Shown here piece by piece: positions 51,278 through 59,963 of a stretch of 64,000 bases of DNA. The translations under genes were made by a program, and so were the position numbers. Every line of letters starts with the position of its first letter. Within the stretch, counting starts at the first letter, position 1. The notes beneath the pieces are model-generated. The model was not told where the DNA came from. It did not search any database and was given only the letters and a program-made list of their open reading frames with translations. The stretch spans positions 6,120 to 70,119 of the forward strand of contig JAZJZF010000019.1 of assembly GCA_040389965.1 (NCBI GenBank). The letters are read 5' to 3'. Source of the stretch: UBA4416 sp040389965. GTDB taxonomy: Bacteria; Bacteroidota; Bacteroidia; B-17B0; Aurantibacillaceae.

Positions 51278-52120
51278 ATGTCGCTTTTTATTACCTCTTT
51301 AAATTCGGGCAGTAACGGTAACTGCTATTACGTGAGTAATGGTAATGATGCTGTATTGGTAGATGCCGGTATTTCCTGCAAGGAAACCGAAAAGAGAATG
51401 GAACGTCTTGGACTTAGCATGAAAAGTGTGAAAGCCTTATTTATTTCTCATGAACATTCTGATCATATCCGTGGAGTAGAGGTCATTTCAAAGAAATACC
51501 AATTGCCTGTATATATTACTCCTGCTACCTTAGAGCGCAGTAGGCTAAAAATTCAACAACAATTGGTGTGTTTGTTTCATAACCAAACGGCTATTAGCAT
51601 TGGTAACCTAACAGTAAAACCCTTTGCTAAAAGGCATGATGCTGCCGATCCTTATAGTTTTGTAGTGAGTGGAAACAGCATTAACATTGGTGTTTTTACG
51701 GATATAGGTTTCTGTTGTGAAAATGTGATAGAACATTTTAAACAATGCCATGCTGTTTTTCTGGAAGCTAATTACGATTCGGAAATGCTGGAAACAGGAA
51801 TGTATCCTTATTATCTTAAAAAAAGAATTACAAGCGGACATGGGCATTTGTCAAATGATCAATCGCTGGAACTGTTTAAAACATACCGTTCCAATACGTT
51901 AAGCCATTTAATTCTTTCTCATTTGTCGCGCGAAAATAACAGTCCTTCGCTTGTAAAAAAACTATTCGAAGAACACGCGGCCTCTACACAAATTATTGTT
52001 GCCTCAAGAGAGTATGAAACAGATGTTTATGAAATTAAAGATCCAATGCCGGCATCAGCAGCTTTAACTGAGGAAAGAGCCCGGGTGTATTTGAATCATG
52101 GGCAACAGGCTTTGTTTTAA
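51278..52120 (+). CDS. MBL-fold metallo-hydrolase (YycJ-like)
   Basis: A protein of 280 residues, starting at ATG with SLFITSLNSGSNGNCYYV. The metal site HEHSDH (58-63) follows the strand LFISH, and a second histidine region lies in SGHGHLS near 186. It belongs to the beta-lactamase-like MBL fold and most resembles the YycJ/VicX-type hydrolases, which are exonuclease-like or of unknown substrate. The downstream hairpin at 52128 ends the transcript. The promoter is not obvious. Cytosolic. Confidence 0.87.
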   Translation: MSLFITSLNSGSNGNCYYVSNGNDAVLVDAGISCKETEKRMERLGLSMKSVKALFISHEHSDHIRGVEVISKKYQLPVYITPATLERSRLKIQQQLVCLFHNQTAISIGNLTVKPFAKRHDAADPYSFVVSGNSINIGVFTDIGFCCENVIEHFKQCHAVFLEANYDSEMLETGMYPYYLKKRITSGHGHLSNDQSLELFKTYRSNTLSHLILSHLSRENNSPSLVKKLFEEHAASTQIIVASREYETDVYEIKDPMPASAALTEERARVYLNHGQQALF

Positions 52121-52127
52121 ATAAAAA

Positions 52128-52167
52128 ATCCTGTTCTTTAAATCAATGAAGATCTAAAAAACAGGAT
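52128..52167 (+). terminator. Hairpin terminator
   Basis: A 13-bp stem ATCCTGTTCTTTA / TAAAAAACAGGAT with one mismatch, just past the stop of the MBL gene and before the end of the converging yceI gene. It may act in both directions. Confidence 0.6.
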
Positions 52168-52201
52168 CAAGTATAAATAATTCTAAACCTTTAATTTATA
52201 C

Positions 52202-52750
52202 TTAGTTTGCTTGTTGTACTAATTGTATGTTTGCAGAAAGCTTAATGTCTTCGCCAACTACTACACCACCGGCTTCTGTTACAGAGTTCCAGGTTAAACC
52301 AAAATCTTTTCTGTGAATAACACCTGTTACTTCAAAGCCCATTTTTGTATTGCCATAACCGTCTTTTGCTGTTCCACCATATTCAGCATCCACTTCTACT
52401 TGCTTCGTTACGCCACGTACAGTAAGGTCGCCGGTTAATTTATAGTTGTCGCCTTTAATGTGTTTTAAAGAGTTTGATTTAAATGTAATTGCAGGATGAT
52501 TTGCTACATCAAAGAAATCAGGAGATTTTAAATGGCCGTCGCGTTGTTCCTGATTAGTATCAATACTTGCAGGATCAATAGAGAAATTGATATTCGCATT
52601 TTCTAAATTGTCGTTATCAAAAGTAGCATTTCCCGAAAAGGCTTTGAACGAGCCCGTTACTGTAGAAATAACAAGATGTTTTACTTTGAAGTGAACTTCT
52701 GAATGTGTTGGGTCAATAGCCCATTTGGTTGTTGTTGATGTTGCGCTCAT
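52202..52750 (-). CDS. YceI family protein
   Basis: A protein of 182 residues forming the YceI-type lipocalin-like barrel that binds polyisoprenoids or other long lipids. The N-terminus WAIDPTHSEVHFKVKHLVIS and the C-terminal FGLTWNSVTEAGGVVVGED are diagnostic. The internal ITFKSNSLKHIKGDNYKLTGDL, shortened here to SLKHIKGDNYKLTGDL, is normal. No signal peptide is visible, so it is cytosolic, as in many Bacteroidota members. Promoter at 52789. It converges with the MBL hydrolase gene. Confidence 0.92.
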   Translation of the reverse strand: MSATSTTTKWAIDPTHSEVHFKVKHLVISTVTGSFKAFSGNATFDNDNLENANINFSIDPASIDTNQEQRDGHLKSPDFFDVANHPAITFKSNSLKHIKGDNYKLTGDLTVRGVTKQVEVDAEYGGTAKDGYGNTKMGFEVTGVIHRKDFGLTWNSVTEAGGVVVGEDIKLSANIQLVQQAN

Positions 52751-52788
52751 GATTATAATTTTTAAGGTTAGTATTTAATTTGACAGGA

Positions 52789-52796
52789 CAAAGGTA
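52789..52796 (-). promoter_or_regulatory. -7 element (TACCTTTG on the minus strand)
   Basis: An exact TAnnTTTG match about 38 nt before the yceI start codon. Confidence 0.65.
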
Positions 52797-52898
52797 TGCC
52801 CATTTGAAACTAAGTTCCATTGATCTATGATAATAAAATGCCAGTCCCGAAAAAATTACCTAAAAATGCCTTAGATTTACAGAATCAAAAGCATCGTT

Positions 52899-53183
52899 AT
52901 GGAAATTAAACAACACAATACAGAAAGGAACGGCAATTTTTATATTGAAGAAAATGGCAAAACCCTTGCCATTATGACCTACGTATACGCGGGGGATACT
53001 AAATTTATTATTGACCATACGCAGGTAAATGAAGGCGGAGAAGGCAAAGGCCTTGGAAAGAAACTGGTACATGCCGCCGTAGAATTTGCGAGGGCAAAAG
53101 GCTATACCATTTTACCCTTATGTCCGTTTGCTAAAAGCGTCTTCGATAAAACGCCTGAGTACGCTGACGTATTAGCGAAATAG
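52899..53183 (+). CDS. GNAT-like N-acetyltransferase, small (YjdJ type)
   Basis: A small protein of 94 residues. It covers only the compact GNAT-like core: EENGKTLAIMTYV, then IDHTQVNEGGEGKGLGKKLV with the acetyl-CoA-binding loop GEGKGLGKKL, and LCPFAKSVF near the C-terminus. This is the YjdJ/YncA-like (GNAT 'N-acetyltransferase domain') small form, common in Bacteroidota and firmicutes. Substrate unknown. ATG start; it is divergent from yceI. Confidence 0.87.
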   Translation: MEIKQHNTERNGNFYIEENGKTLAIMTYVYAGDTKFIIDHTQVNEGGEGKGLGKKLVHAAVEFARAKGYTILPLCPFAKSVFDKTPEYADVLAK

Positions 53184-53508
53184 TTTTTATAGAAATAGAG
53201 ACCGATCATCTGTTCTAAATTATTTTTTGCACTATGTAACCCGAATAACGTTGAATAGTAGGCAGTAGCATATAATAAAAAATAAAATGTTATAGAATAA
53301 AGCGGGATTTTAAATTTTAATATTTATCTATCTTTTTTCCTTGACGAAAAAGAAACAAAAAAGTCAAGGTAATTCCCCAACTCCAATTGTTTTCTCGCTC
53401 GAAGTACCTGCCCATTGCCACCGAAAAAATTGCAGTTCGCACCGAATTACCAAAGCCCACCGCACCATTACTAACATATGCAGCAGGCAGGTATATGGTT
53501 AAACACTA
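53184..53508. repeat. 325-bp gene-free space with an inverted repeat
   Basis: CCTTGAC (53339-53345) and GTCAAGG (53363-53369) form an inverted repeat around an A-rich 17-nt loop. The arrangement resembles a repeat dispersed in Bacteroidota genomes, but this window has only this copy. The rest of the gap is featureless. Confidence 0.4.
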
Positions 53509-54216
53509 TTACAACAGAGAAATTCCATTAATATCGCTCGTTAATACCTCGCTCATGTAATCGAAGAATGGCCTCATATTTCTGAAGGTTGTTACCGCTT
53601 CTTTCAGGAATGAAGGATCAAGTACTTCTTCATCTGTAAAATGCCTTCTCACGATAAACTGTTTATAACGCAACAGATCGATCGCTTCGTTATCAGCATC
53701 AAAACCTTTAGGAGTAGTTTTTAATTGTTCTCCTTTCAAGTTTCCAAAGGTACTTACAAAGAGTTTTGATTTTAATATTTTTCGCAGTGGTGCAGCATCA
53801 AAAGCAAGTTCCTCTCTCACACGTTTAAGGTCTTCGGGGTTTGGCCCCCAGAAACCGCCCGATATAAAGCTGTTTCCCGGTTCCATATGAAAATAATAGC
53901 CACCTCTTCTTAATTTTGTGGCTCTGCTAAAACTCCCGCTCCAGTTGGTTTTAAAAGGTGTTTTTTCTTTCGAAAACCGGGTGTCGCGGTAAATACGGTG
54001 CAGACTTTTTTTGCCTGTAGGAGTTTCAATGCCATCATACTTACTAAGTTCTGCTAATAAGGCGTCGGCAAATAATTCTACATGTTTCAATTCGTTTAAA
54101 TAAATGGCTTTGTGGTCGTTGAACCAATCCCGGTTATTATTCTTTTTGATGGATTTTAAAAAATCGAATGCCGATGACGGTATGGAGGCTATATCTGGTT
54201 TTGAAGTGTTTTTCAT
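53509..54216 (-). CDS. DUF2461 domain-containing protein
   Basis: A protein of 235 residues matching DUF2461 (the TIGR02453 family). Recognisable are FLKSIKKNNNRDWFNDHKAI near the N-terminus, HRIYRDTRFSKEKTPFKTNW (about 68-87) and GGYYFHMEPGNSFISGGFWG. The family is widespread, is found as single-copy genes and has no biochemical assignment. ATG start. Soluble. Nothing unusual. Confidence 0.88.
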   Translation of the reverse strand: MKNTSKPDIASIPSSAFDFLKSIKKNNNRDWFNDHKAIYLNELKHVELFADALLAELSKYDGIETPTGKKSLHRIYRDTRFSKEKTPFKTNWSGSFSRATKLRRGGYYFHMEPGNSFISGGFWGPNPEDLKRVREELAFDAAPLRKILKSKLFVSTFGNLKGEQLKTTPKGFDADNEAIDLLRYKQFIVRRHFTDEEVLDPSFLKEAVTTFRNMRPFFDYMSEVLTSDINGISLL

Positions 54217-54344
54217 AATGAAATTAAAGTTACAATTTTATAACGAATTGATAGAATGATCCTGTTGAAATACTTTGTGCTATGCTTCTGTTTTCTACTG
54301 GCATTAAATCTGTTTAACTGCTGTTTAAAGAAGGTATTTTTTTA

Positions 54345-54680
54345 ATGTCCGCACTCACTAAAACATATTCGCAAAATAGCTTAAGTCTTAAATTAGCTTT
54401 ATTAAAAAGCAAATACAATCATTTAATGAAACAGCTCAACTTTTCTTATTTTCCTTTTATAAGTTTTTGTATAGCCATTAGCGCGTGCCTTGGTGGTGTT
54501 TCGGTTAAATTTAGTTTGCAATACGATACGGGCTTATGGCAATTTGTATTAGGAATGTGTCTTTCGCTGATAAATATTGTTGCCTGTGTGGCACAGTTTC
54601 CTGTAAAGTGGGTCTTCAATGTATTTATTGCATCTACTCTGCTAAATATAGCCCTCATCTTAACGTCTGTTTTCCTTTAA
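54345..54680 (+). CDS. Small membrane protein of unknown function
   Basis: A protein of 111 residues with three hydrophobic helices (about 35-52, 60-80, 89-110). An alternative ATG at 54426 would give an 84-residue form that starts just before the first helix; both are plausible. No family is recognised. It converges on the DUF1543 gene and is separated from it by 28 nt. Confidence 0.45.
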   Translation: MSALTKTYSQNSLSLKLALLKSKYNHLMKQLNFSYFPFISFCIAISACLGGVSVKFSLQYDTGLWQFVLGMCLSLINIVACVAQFPVKWVFNVFIASTLLNIALILTSVFL

Positions 54681-54708
54681 TGGTAGGGAAAAAAATCCCC
54701 AAAACGGG

Positions 54709-55272
54709 TTATTCTTTTTCCAATAATTTAGAAAGGCTTAAATAGCCCAGATTCATGATATCTTCTTCGCCTGCGTTTTCAGAGATCTTTAATCGGAAGG
54801 GTTTAAACGATGGGAGCAATAGCTCGTTTATGTCATAAATGTTATCTACATCGAGGGTGTATTTGTCATCAATGTGCGATGCAGCTCCTGTAAATCCTGC
54901 TGTTTTATAAAAAACGGTTTGTTTGGCTATAGCGGTTGCTTTGCCGCTATCCGGTGCAATAGCCAGGAATTTATAATGAAATTCTTCAAACTCACCGGGC
55001 TTGTAGCCTCCAAGGTTAATAAAAAATAAATGATTTTCGTTTTTAAAGTCCGAGTTCGTTTTTTCTACTATCACAGTATAACCATTTACCTGTGTTACTT
55101 CCCTCCAGGCATCAATATGGAATTTACCCTGCATTTCGGGCCAAAAGGCATTAATATGTGGCACAAGTTCTTTTAAAGATGCGCCTATTCCAAAAAACAC
55201 GTCGTGTTGTTCTGTATAACGGCCTTCAGGTTGGCAACCTACCAGAACCATATATAGCTTTAATTTGCTCAT
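54709..55272 (-). CDS. DUF1543 domain-containing protein
   Basis: A protein of 187 residues matching DUF1543. The N-terminus is KLYMVLVGCQPEGRYTEQHD (residues 5-24), followed by a repeat-like HDVFFGIG and EFEEFHYKFLAIA, and by HIDDKYTLDVDNIYDINELL (residues about 134-153). The family has duplicated beta-alpha units and unknown function. It is cytosolic and stand-alone. Confidence 0.85.
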   Translation of the reverse strand: MSKLKLYMVLVGCQPEGRYTEQHDVFFGIGASLKELVPHINAFWPEMQGKFHIDAWREVTQVNGYTVIVEKTNSDFKNENHLFFINLGGYKPGEFEEFHYKFLAIAPDSGKATAIAKQTVFYKTAGFTGAASHIDDKYTLDVDNIYDINELLLPSFKPFRLKISENAGEEDIMNLGYLSLSKLLEKE

Positions 55273-55375
55273 TATTGTTGTTGTAAACGCTTACGAATTT
55301 ACTAAAAAAAACAGGTAGTTGCATGGCATCATATTTTGTGCATTCAGGTATATCAATCCATTAAATGTTACGGTT

Positions 55376-55747
55376 ATGAAACTCATCAGTATAAAGCTCC
55401 ATAGTATTCTGGATTATGTATTTGGAATTATTCTCATATTGTCTCCCTGGATTTTTATGTTTAATAAGGATCTGTCTAATGCCGGAACGCCTGTTATTAT
55501 AGGCGGTTTTGTCATTGCTTATAGCCTGTTCACTAAATACAATTACAGCTTATTTAAAATCATTCCTTTTCGGTTTAACCTGTTTTTAGATGTCTGCTGT
55601 GGGTTTGTGTTGGCAGTATCTCCATGGATCTTTCATTTTGAAGATATTGTTTATATTCCGCATGTGTTTTTGGGTATTGTACAAATATTACTGGCTGCTA
55701 ATACCAACAGAGATCCACGTTTTAGTAAACTACAAATGCCGGAATAA
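55376..55747 (+). CDS. SPW-repeat membrane protein
   Basis: A protein of 123 residues from the ATG at 55376. The longer frame begins with TTG and adds 19 residues without a role. It has four hydrophobic helices in two halves, each with the SPW repeat (LSPWIF near 24 and again near 84), the pattern of the SPW family of small membrane proteins. Function unknown. A strong bidirectional terminator follows. Confidence 0.72.
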   Translation: MKLISIKLHSILDYVFGIILILSPWIFMFNKDLSNAGTPVIIGGFVIAYSLFTKYNYSLFKIIPFRFNLFLDVCCGFVLAVSPWIFHFEDIVYIPHVFLGIVQILLAANTNRDPRFSKLQMPE

Positions 55748-55787
55748 ACAGATACCAGCTATATCTTCTTAAGTATTTCGAAATAAC

Positions 55788-55823
55788 AAAAAAGCCATTA
55801 ACTAATTAGCTAATGGCTTTTTT
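55788..55823. terminator. Bidirectional intrinsic terminator
   Basis: A 13-bp stem AAAAAAGCCATTA / TAATGGCTTTTTT with a further partial stem in the loop, between the converging SPW gene and metK. It serves both. Confidence 0.9.
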
Positions 55824-55840
55824 ATAAAGTTTAAAACAAA

Positions 55841-57094
55841 TTATTTTACTTTGAAAGCAGCTTTTACTTTCGCTACATAATCTAATTTTTCCCATGTAAA
55901 CAATTCTACTTTCATCGTTTTTATTTTTCCATCAGGAGATTTAAAAGTTTTGGTTACCACTTCATTTTTACGGCCCATGTGCCCGTAAGCAGCAGTTTCG
56001 CTATAGATTGGAGTACGTAATTTAAAACGTTGCTCAATAAAGTACGGACGCATATCAAATACTTTTTGAACTATTTTAGCGATCTCACCGTCGGTCATTT
56101 TTACTTTGGCAGTACCGTAAGTATCAATAAAAATACCCATTGGTTGTGCAACACCAATTGCATAAGAAACCTGTACCAAAACTTCGTCGCAAACACCTGC
56201 AGCTACTAAGTTTTTAGCAATATGGCGTGTTGCATAAGCAGCGCTTCTGTCAACTTTACTTGGATCTTTACCGGAGAAAGCACCACCACCGTGAGCACCT
56301 TTTCCACCGTAAGTATCCACAATAATTTTACGACCTGTTAATCCTGTATCACCATGTGGCCCGCCAATAACAAATTTACCGGTTGGGTTAATGTGGTAAT
56401 TAATTTTATTATTGAATAAATGCGCATATTTTGGATAGTTCTTTTTAACTCGTGGAATTAAAATATCAATAATATCCTTTTTAATTTTTGCTAACATTTT
56501 TGGTTCTGAATCGAAATCGTCATGCTGTGTAGAAACTACAATAGCATCAATACGAACAGGAACGTTATTATCATCATATTCCAAAGTTACCTGTGATTTT
56601 GCATCAGGACGTAAGTATTTAATGGCTTTGTCTTCTCTTCTTAAAGCAGCAAGCTCCAATAAAATAGCGTGAGCAAGATCTAAAGCCAAAGGCATATAGT
56701 TAGCGGTTTCGTTAGTTGCGTAACCAAACATCATTCCCTGGTCACCTGCGCCTTGTTCTTCTTTTTTCTTTCTGTCAACTCCCTGGTTAATATCAGCAGA
56801 CTGTTCATGTATAGCTGATAAAATACCGCAAGAGTTAGCCTCAAACATATATTCTGATTTGGTATAACCAATTTTACGGATTACCTCGCGGGCAATTTCC
56901 TGTACATCTAAATACGCTTTTGATTTTACTTCGCCGGCTAATATAACCTGTCCTGTTGTTACTAACGTTTCGCAAGCTACCTTACTTTGTGGATCGAAAG
57001 CTAAAAAATTATCAATTAATGCATCTGAAATTTGATCGGCAACCTTGTCCGGATGGCCTTCTGATACTGATTCTGAGGTGAAAAGATATCCCAT
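55841..57094 (-). CDS. metK: S-adenosylmethionine synthetase
   Basis: A full-length MetK of 417 residues making SAM from methionine and ATP. Motifs: SEGHPDKVADQISDA near 11-25 with H14 and D16, GAGDQGMMFGYATNE near 117-131 for ATP binding, and GGGAFSGKDPSKVDRSAAY near 270-288. It has the three-domain structure and the slightly longer Bacteroidota form. No riboswitch is seen upstream. A terminator lies just beyond the stop. Promoter not evident. Confidence 0.98.
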   Translation of the reverse strand: MGYLFTSESVSEGHPDKVADQISDALIDNFLAFDPQSKVACETLVTTGQVILAGEVKSKAYLDVQEIAREVIRKIGYTKSEYMFEANSCGILSAIHEQSADINQGVDRKKKEEQGAGDQGMMFGYATNETANYMPLALDLAHAILLELAALRREDKAIKYLRPDAKSQVTLEYDDNNVPVRIDAIVVSTQHDDFDSEPKMLAKIKKDIIDILIPRVKKNYPKYAHLFNNKINYHINPTGKFVIGGPHGDTGLTGRKIIVDTYGGKGAHGGGAFSGKDPSKVDRSAAYATRHIAKNLVAAGVCDEVLVQVSYAIGVAQPMGIFIDTYGTAKVKMTDGEIAKIVQKVFDMRPYFIEQRFKLRTPIYSETAAYGHMGRKNEVVTKTFKSPDGKIKTMKVELFTWEKLDYVAKVKAAFKVK

Positions 57095-57204
57095 TTTTAA
57101 TTATTGATTATTTGAATTATTGATTTATGTATTGATTGAGTTTAATTTTGACCTAAGGTATTCGATTCCCTGTTTCTATGTTTTGATAAATAAAGGAAAT
57201 CTGA

Positions 57205-57456
57205 CTAAGCTTCGCGAAGCTCAAATTCATAGAACTCCATGATTTGATTGCAAAGTAATTTTTTACAGGCATCATCAATTTTAGCAGATGCAATCTCTTT
57301 ATTAGGAGCTTCAATTTCCAGGGTAATGTGTTTACCAATACGGATGTTTTCAATTTCGGAAAGGCCAAGGTTTTTCATAGAACCTGTTACAGCCTTACCT
57401 TGTGGGTCAAGTAATGCTTTTAAAGGCATCACGTTTATATCTGCAAAATATTTCAT
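57205..57456 (-). CDS. purS: Phosphoribosylformylglycinamidine synthase, PurS subunit
   Basis: A protein of 83 residues from the ATG at 57456; a longer frame adds 11 residues that family members lack. PurS is the small subunit of the FGAM synthase complex with PurL and PurQ in purine synthesis. Seen here are YFADINVMPLKALLDPQGKA near the N-terminus, the IENIRIGKHITLEIEA strand and the C-terminal ACKKLLCNQIMEFYEFE, which are typical. The partners are not nearby. A proper start and end are present. It lies 110 nt upstream of metK on the same strand. Confidence 0.9.
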   Translation of the reverse strand: MKYFADINVMPLKALLDPQGKAVTGSMKNLGLSEIENIRIGKHITLEIEAPNKEIASAKIDDACKKLLCNQIMEFYEFELREA

Positions 57457-57580
57457 TGTTTTATTGGGTTTTGTTACAAAGAGCAACAAATTTAAAGGTT
57501 TGTATTGGGATTAAAAATAATGTTTTGAACAATGACTAACAATAGTATGCTTTAAAAAAGCCATTGTTTAAAGCCAATTA

Positions 57581-57616
57581 AAAAGCCTTATCCTCCCAAG
57601 AGAGAATAAGGCTTTT
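57581..57616 (-). terminator. Intrinsic terminator of ilvE
   Basis: An 11-bp stem AAAAGCCTTAT / ATAAGGCTTTT with a 14-nt loop, 14 bp beyond the ilvE stop on the minus strand. Confidence 0.8.
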
Positions 57617-57629
57617 ATTTTTTGTGAAT

Positions 57630-58697
57630 CTAGTTTACTTTATACATCCAGCCTAACGAATCTTCTGTTTTCCCTTTTCTGATGGCCCTTAGCGTTTCAT
57701 CAATTTTATTGGAGAACTTACGGTCTTCTACTGCCGGTAAAGGATAATAATTATCTATATGACCAATGCCGATAATTTGAGCAATGGTTGCTGCAGTACC
57801 AACCCCAAAAGCTTCCTGGAGAGTACCTTTGCCATGTGCTTCTATGATTTCGGTAATGGATATTTTACGTTCTTCTACTTCCATACCCCATTTTCTTGCC
57901 AAAGCCAGTACGCTGTCGCGGGTAATGCCTGCAAGAATAGTGTCGCTTAAAGCAGGAGTTACTACTTTACCGTCTATGACAAATACAAGGTTCATAGTTC
58001 CTGATTCTTCAAGGTACGAATGAGTTTTACCATCTGTCCAGATTACCTGTTGGTAGCCTTTTTGTTGAGCCAGTTTTGTAGGATATAAACTTCTACCGTA
58101 GTTTCCTGCTGCTTTTACAAAGCCTACACCGCCTTCAACCGCACGGATATAATTAGTTTCAATTAATACCTTAATTGGCTCGGTATAATATTTTCCGGCA
58201 GGGCAGGTAATAATAATGAATTTATACGTGTCGCTTGCTTTTACACCAATAGCTTCGTCGGTTGCAATTAAAAAAGGCCTTATATATAAAGCACCTGTAT
58301 CCGATGTTGGGATCCAGGCAGAATCCAGTTTTAATAACTCCGTTAATCCGCCCATAAATATTTCTTCCGGTACTTCAGGCATAGCCATCCGTATAGCAGA
58401 TTTATTTAAACGTTTAAAGTTTTCAAGAGGTCTGAAAATACTTACTTCCCCTGATTCTGATTTGTAAGCTTTCATGCCTTCAAAAATGGCTTGTCCGTAA
58501 TGTAATGCAGACATAGCATAGCTCATAGGCATATCGCCATATGGCTGTATGTACGACTTTTCCCATTTTCCGTTTGTGTATTCTGCAATAAACATATGAT
58601 CAGAAAAACACTTTCCGAAGGGCACATTATTTACATCATATTCACTTACTCTGCTCTTAGCAGTTTTTTCAATTTTAATATCCGCGTTTGCTACCAT
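57630..58697 (-). CDS. ilvE: Branched-chain amino acid aminotransferase
   Basis: A fold type IV PLP enzyme of 355 residues. It transfers amino groups between branched-chain 2-oxo acids and glutamate in valine, leucine and isoleucine synthesis or breakdown. The PLP lysine K195 (GFVKAAGNYGRS) lies at the expected spot, and LEESGTMNLVFVI, then TDGKTHSYL, are standard. The length matches group II BCATs (about 350). The start ATG at 58697 fits. Monocistronic with a terminator. Cytosolic. Confidence 0.95.
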   Translation of the reverse strand: MVANADIKIEKTAKSRVSEYDVNNVPFGKCFSDHMFIAEYTNGKWEKSYIQPYGDMPMSYAMSALHYGQAIFEGMKAYKSESGEVSIFRPLENFKRLNKSAIRMAMPEVPEEIFMGGLTELLKLDSAWIPTSDTGALYIRPFLIATDEAIGVKASDTYKFIIITCPAGKYYTEPIKVLIETNYIRAVEGGVGFVKAAGNYGRSLYPTKLAQQKGYQQVIWTDGKTHSYLEESGTMNLVFVIDGKVVTPALSDTILAGITRDSVLALARKWGMEVEERKISITEIIEAHGKGTLQEAFGVGTAATIAQIIGIGHIDNYYPLPAVEDRKFSNKIDETLRAIRKGKTEDSLGWMYKVN

Positions 58698-58860
58698 GGG
58701 TCTGTTTTAGTTAAACAAATAAGCACATAATTTTCTTCAATACAAATAGTTTTGTCGATTATTTTGGCAGGTTAATGTAATTTGAATAAAATAACAATTT
58801 TAAGCACTCAAAGTTTGTTTTTAATAATATTTGATTATTTTCGTACAACTTATTAACAAT

Positions 58861-59832
58861 TTGAAGTTTATTGTTCGTATACTGTTATTTACTTTAGTAA
58901 CTCCCCATTTAGCCCATGCCGACGGAGAACCTAAAAAAGACACAAGCCGTGTCATCAATTCCGCGTACCTTTCAGTAAGCAAAGAGGTGCCTGTTACAAA
59001 GTCACAGCTTGTTCGTATGGTCGATTCCCTGCTCGATCTGGATATTATTGAAGAAAAAGAAATCGAGCTTATCAGCTATTATAATAGTATTCTCATATCT
59101 AATACTGCTAATCTGGCGATGGTAAAATACGGAAGTATCCCTGCTACCAATTATTACGACGATTTTGATGAAAGTACTGTCTTTCAGATTACCCCGGATA
59201 CCGAATTTCCTGAATCACAGATCATAAAAATAGAAAGCGATTCATTAGGCACCTATAGCCACCCAAGAGTTGGCCCTGTAAATTCAAAATTTGGCTGGCG
59301 CGACGGCCGTATGCACAAAGGCATTGATATTAATCTGCATAGGGGCGATGCCGTAGTAGCTGCATTTGATGGCATGGTAAGGATAGCACATGCAAAAGGT
59401 GGTTTTGGCAATGTGATTATTATCAGGCATTATAACGGATTGGAAACCGTGTATGCACATCTTTCAAAAATAAAAGTAAAGCCGGGGCAAGTCGTATTAT
59501 CCGGCCAGTTAATAGGTTTGGGTGGAAGTACAGGGCATAGCAGTGGGCCACATCTTCATTTCGAAGTAAGGTTTAAAGGCCAGGCCATTAATCCGGCATC
59601 TATTATTTCTTTTGCCGATAACAAAACGTTTAATGACTCTATTGTTGTTAAAAAATCGAGATACGGTATTTGCGCTTATCCCAGCAATGCAACCTTGCAT
59701 ACCATTGAACGCGGCGATACATGGTACGAAGTAGCTAAACGATATGGTTTGTCTATGAAAGAACTATGCGTATTAAATAATATTGAAAAGCGCTATTATT
59801 TAAAACCCGGGCAAAAATTAAGAGTGAATTAA
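58861..59832 (+). CDS. M23 metallopeptidase with LysM domain
   Basis: A protein of 323 residues. The start is TTG at 58861, because it yields a proper signal peptide (KFIVRILLFTLVTPHLAHA); a TTG 30 nt earlier adds residues before it. The M23 domain lies at about 140-250: HKGID (152-156, zinc His and Asp), YAHLS (H200) and the HLH pair (231-233). A C-terminal LysM domain (about 278-323, HTIERGDTWYEVAKRYGLS) binds peptidoglycan. It is a periplasmic or surface hydrolase or an EnvC/NlpD-like regulator. The catalytic residues are complete. It differs from the other M23 protein in this window, which has a coiled coil. Confidence 0.88.
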   Translation: MKFIVRILLFTLVTPHLAHADGEPKKDTSRVINSAYLSVSKEVPVTKSQLVRMVDSLLDLDIIEEKEIELISYYNSILISNTANLAMVKYGSIPATNYYDDFDESTVFQITPDTEFPESQIIKIESDSLGTYSHPRVGPVNSKFGWRDGRMHKGIDINLHRGDAVVAAFDGMVRIAHAKGGFGNVIIIRHYNGLETVYAHLSKIKVKPGQVVLSGQLIGLGGSTGHSSGPHLHFEVRFKGQAINPASIISFADNKTFNDSIVVKKSRYGICAYPSNATLHTIERGDTWYEVAKRYGLSMKELCVLNNIEKRYYLKPGQKLRVN

Positions 59833-59948
59833 AACCTCTTCTTTTTTCATAGAAAAGGTTAAAAAGGATAGTGTCATTTCACATTTTATTTCGCCCGAAA
59901 ACCTTAAAATTTAACGCCCCGATTTTATCGTTTTATGAAGGGAAAAGG

Positions 59949-59956
59949 TATATTTG
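59949..59956 (+). promoter_or_regulatory. -7 element (TATATTTG) just before the lpxD-like start
   Basis: An exact TAnnTTTG match ending 7 nt before the ATG at 59964. Transcription starting at the usual distance would begin at or next to the ATG. Confidence 0.65.
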
Positions 59957-59963
59957 CTACTCT

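Noticed and set aside
57095..57204. SAM riboswitch upstream of metK
   Set aside because: The space is short and AT-rich, and I see no conserved SAM aptamer pattern.
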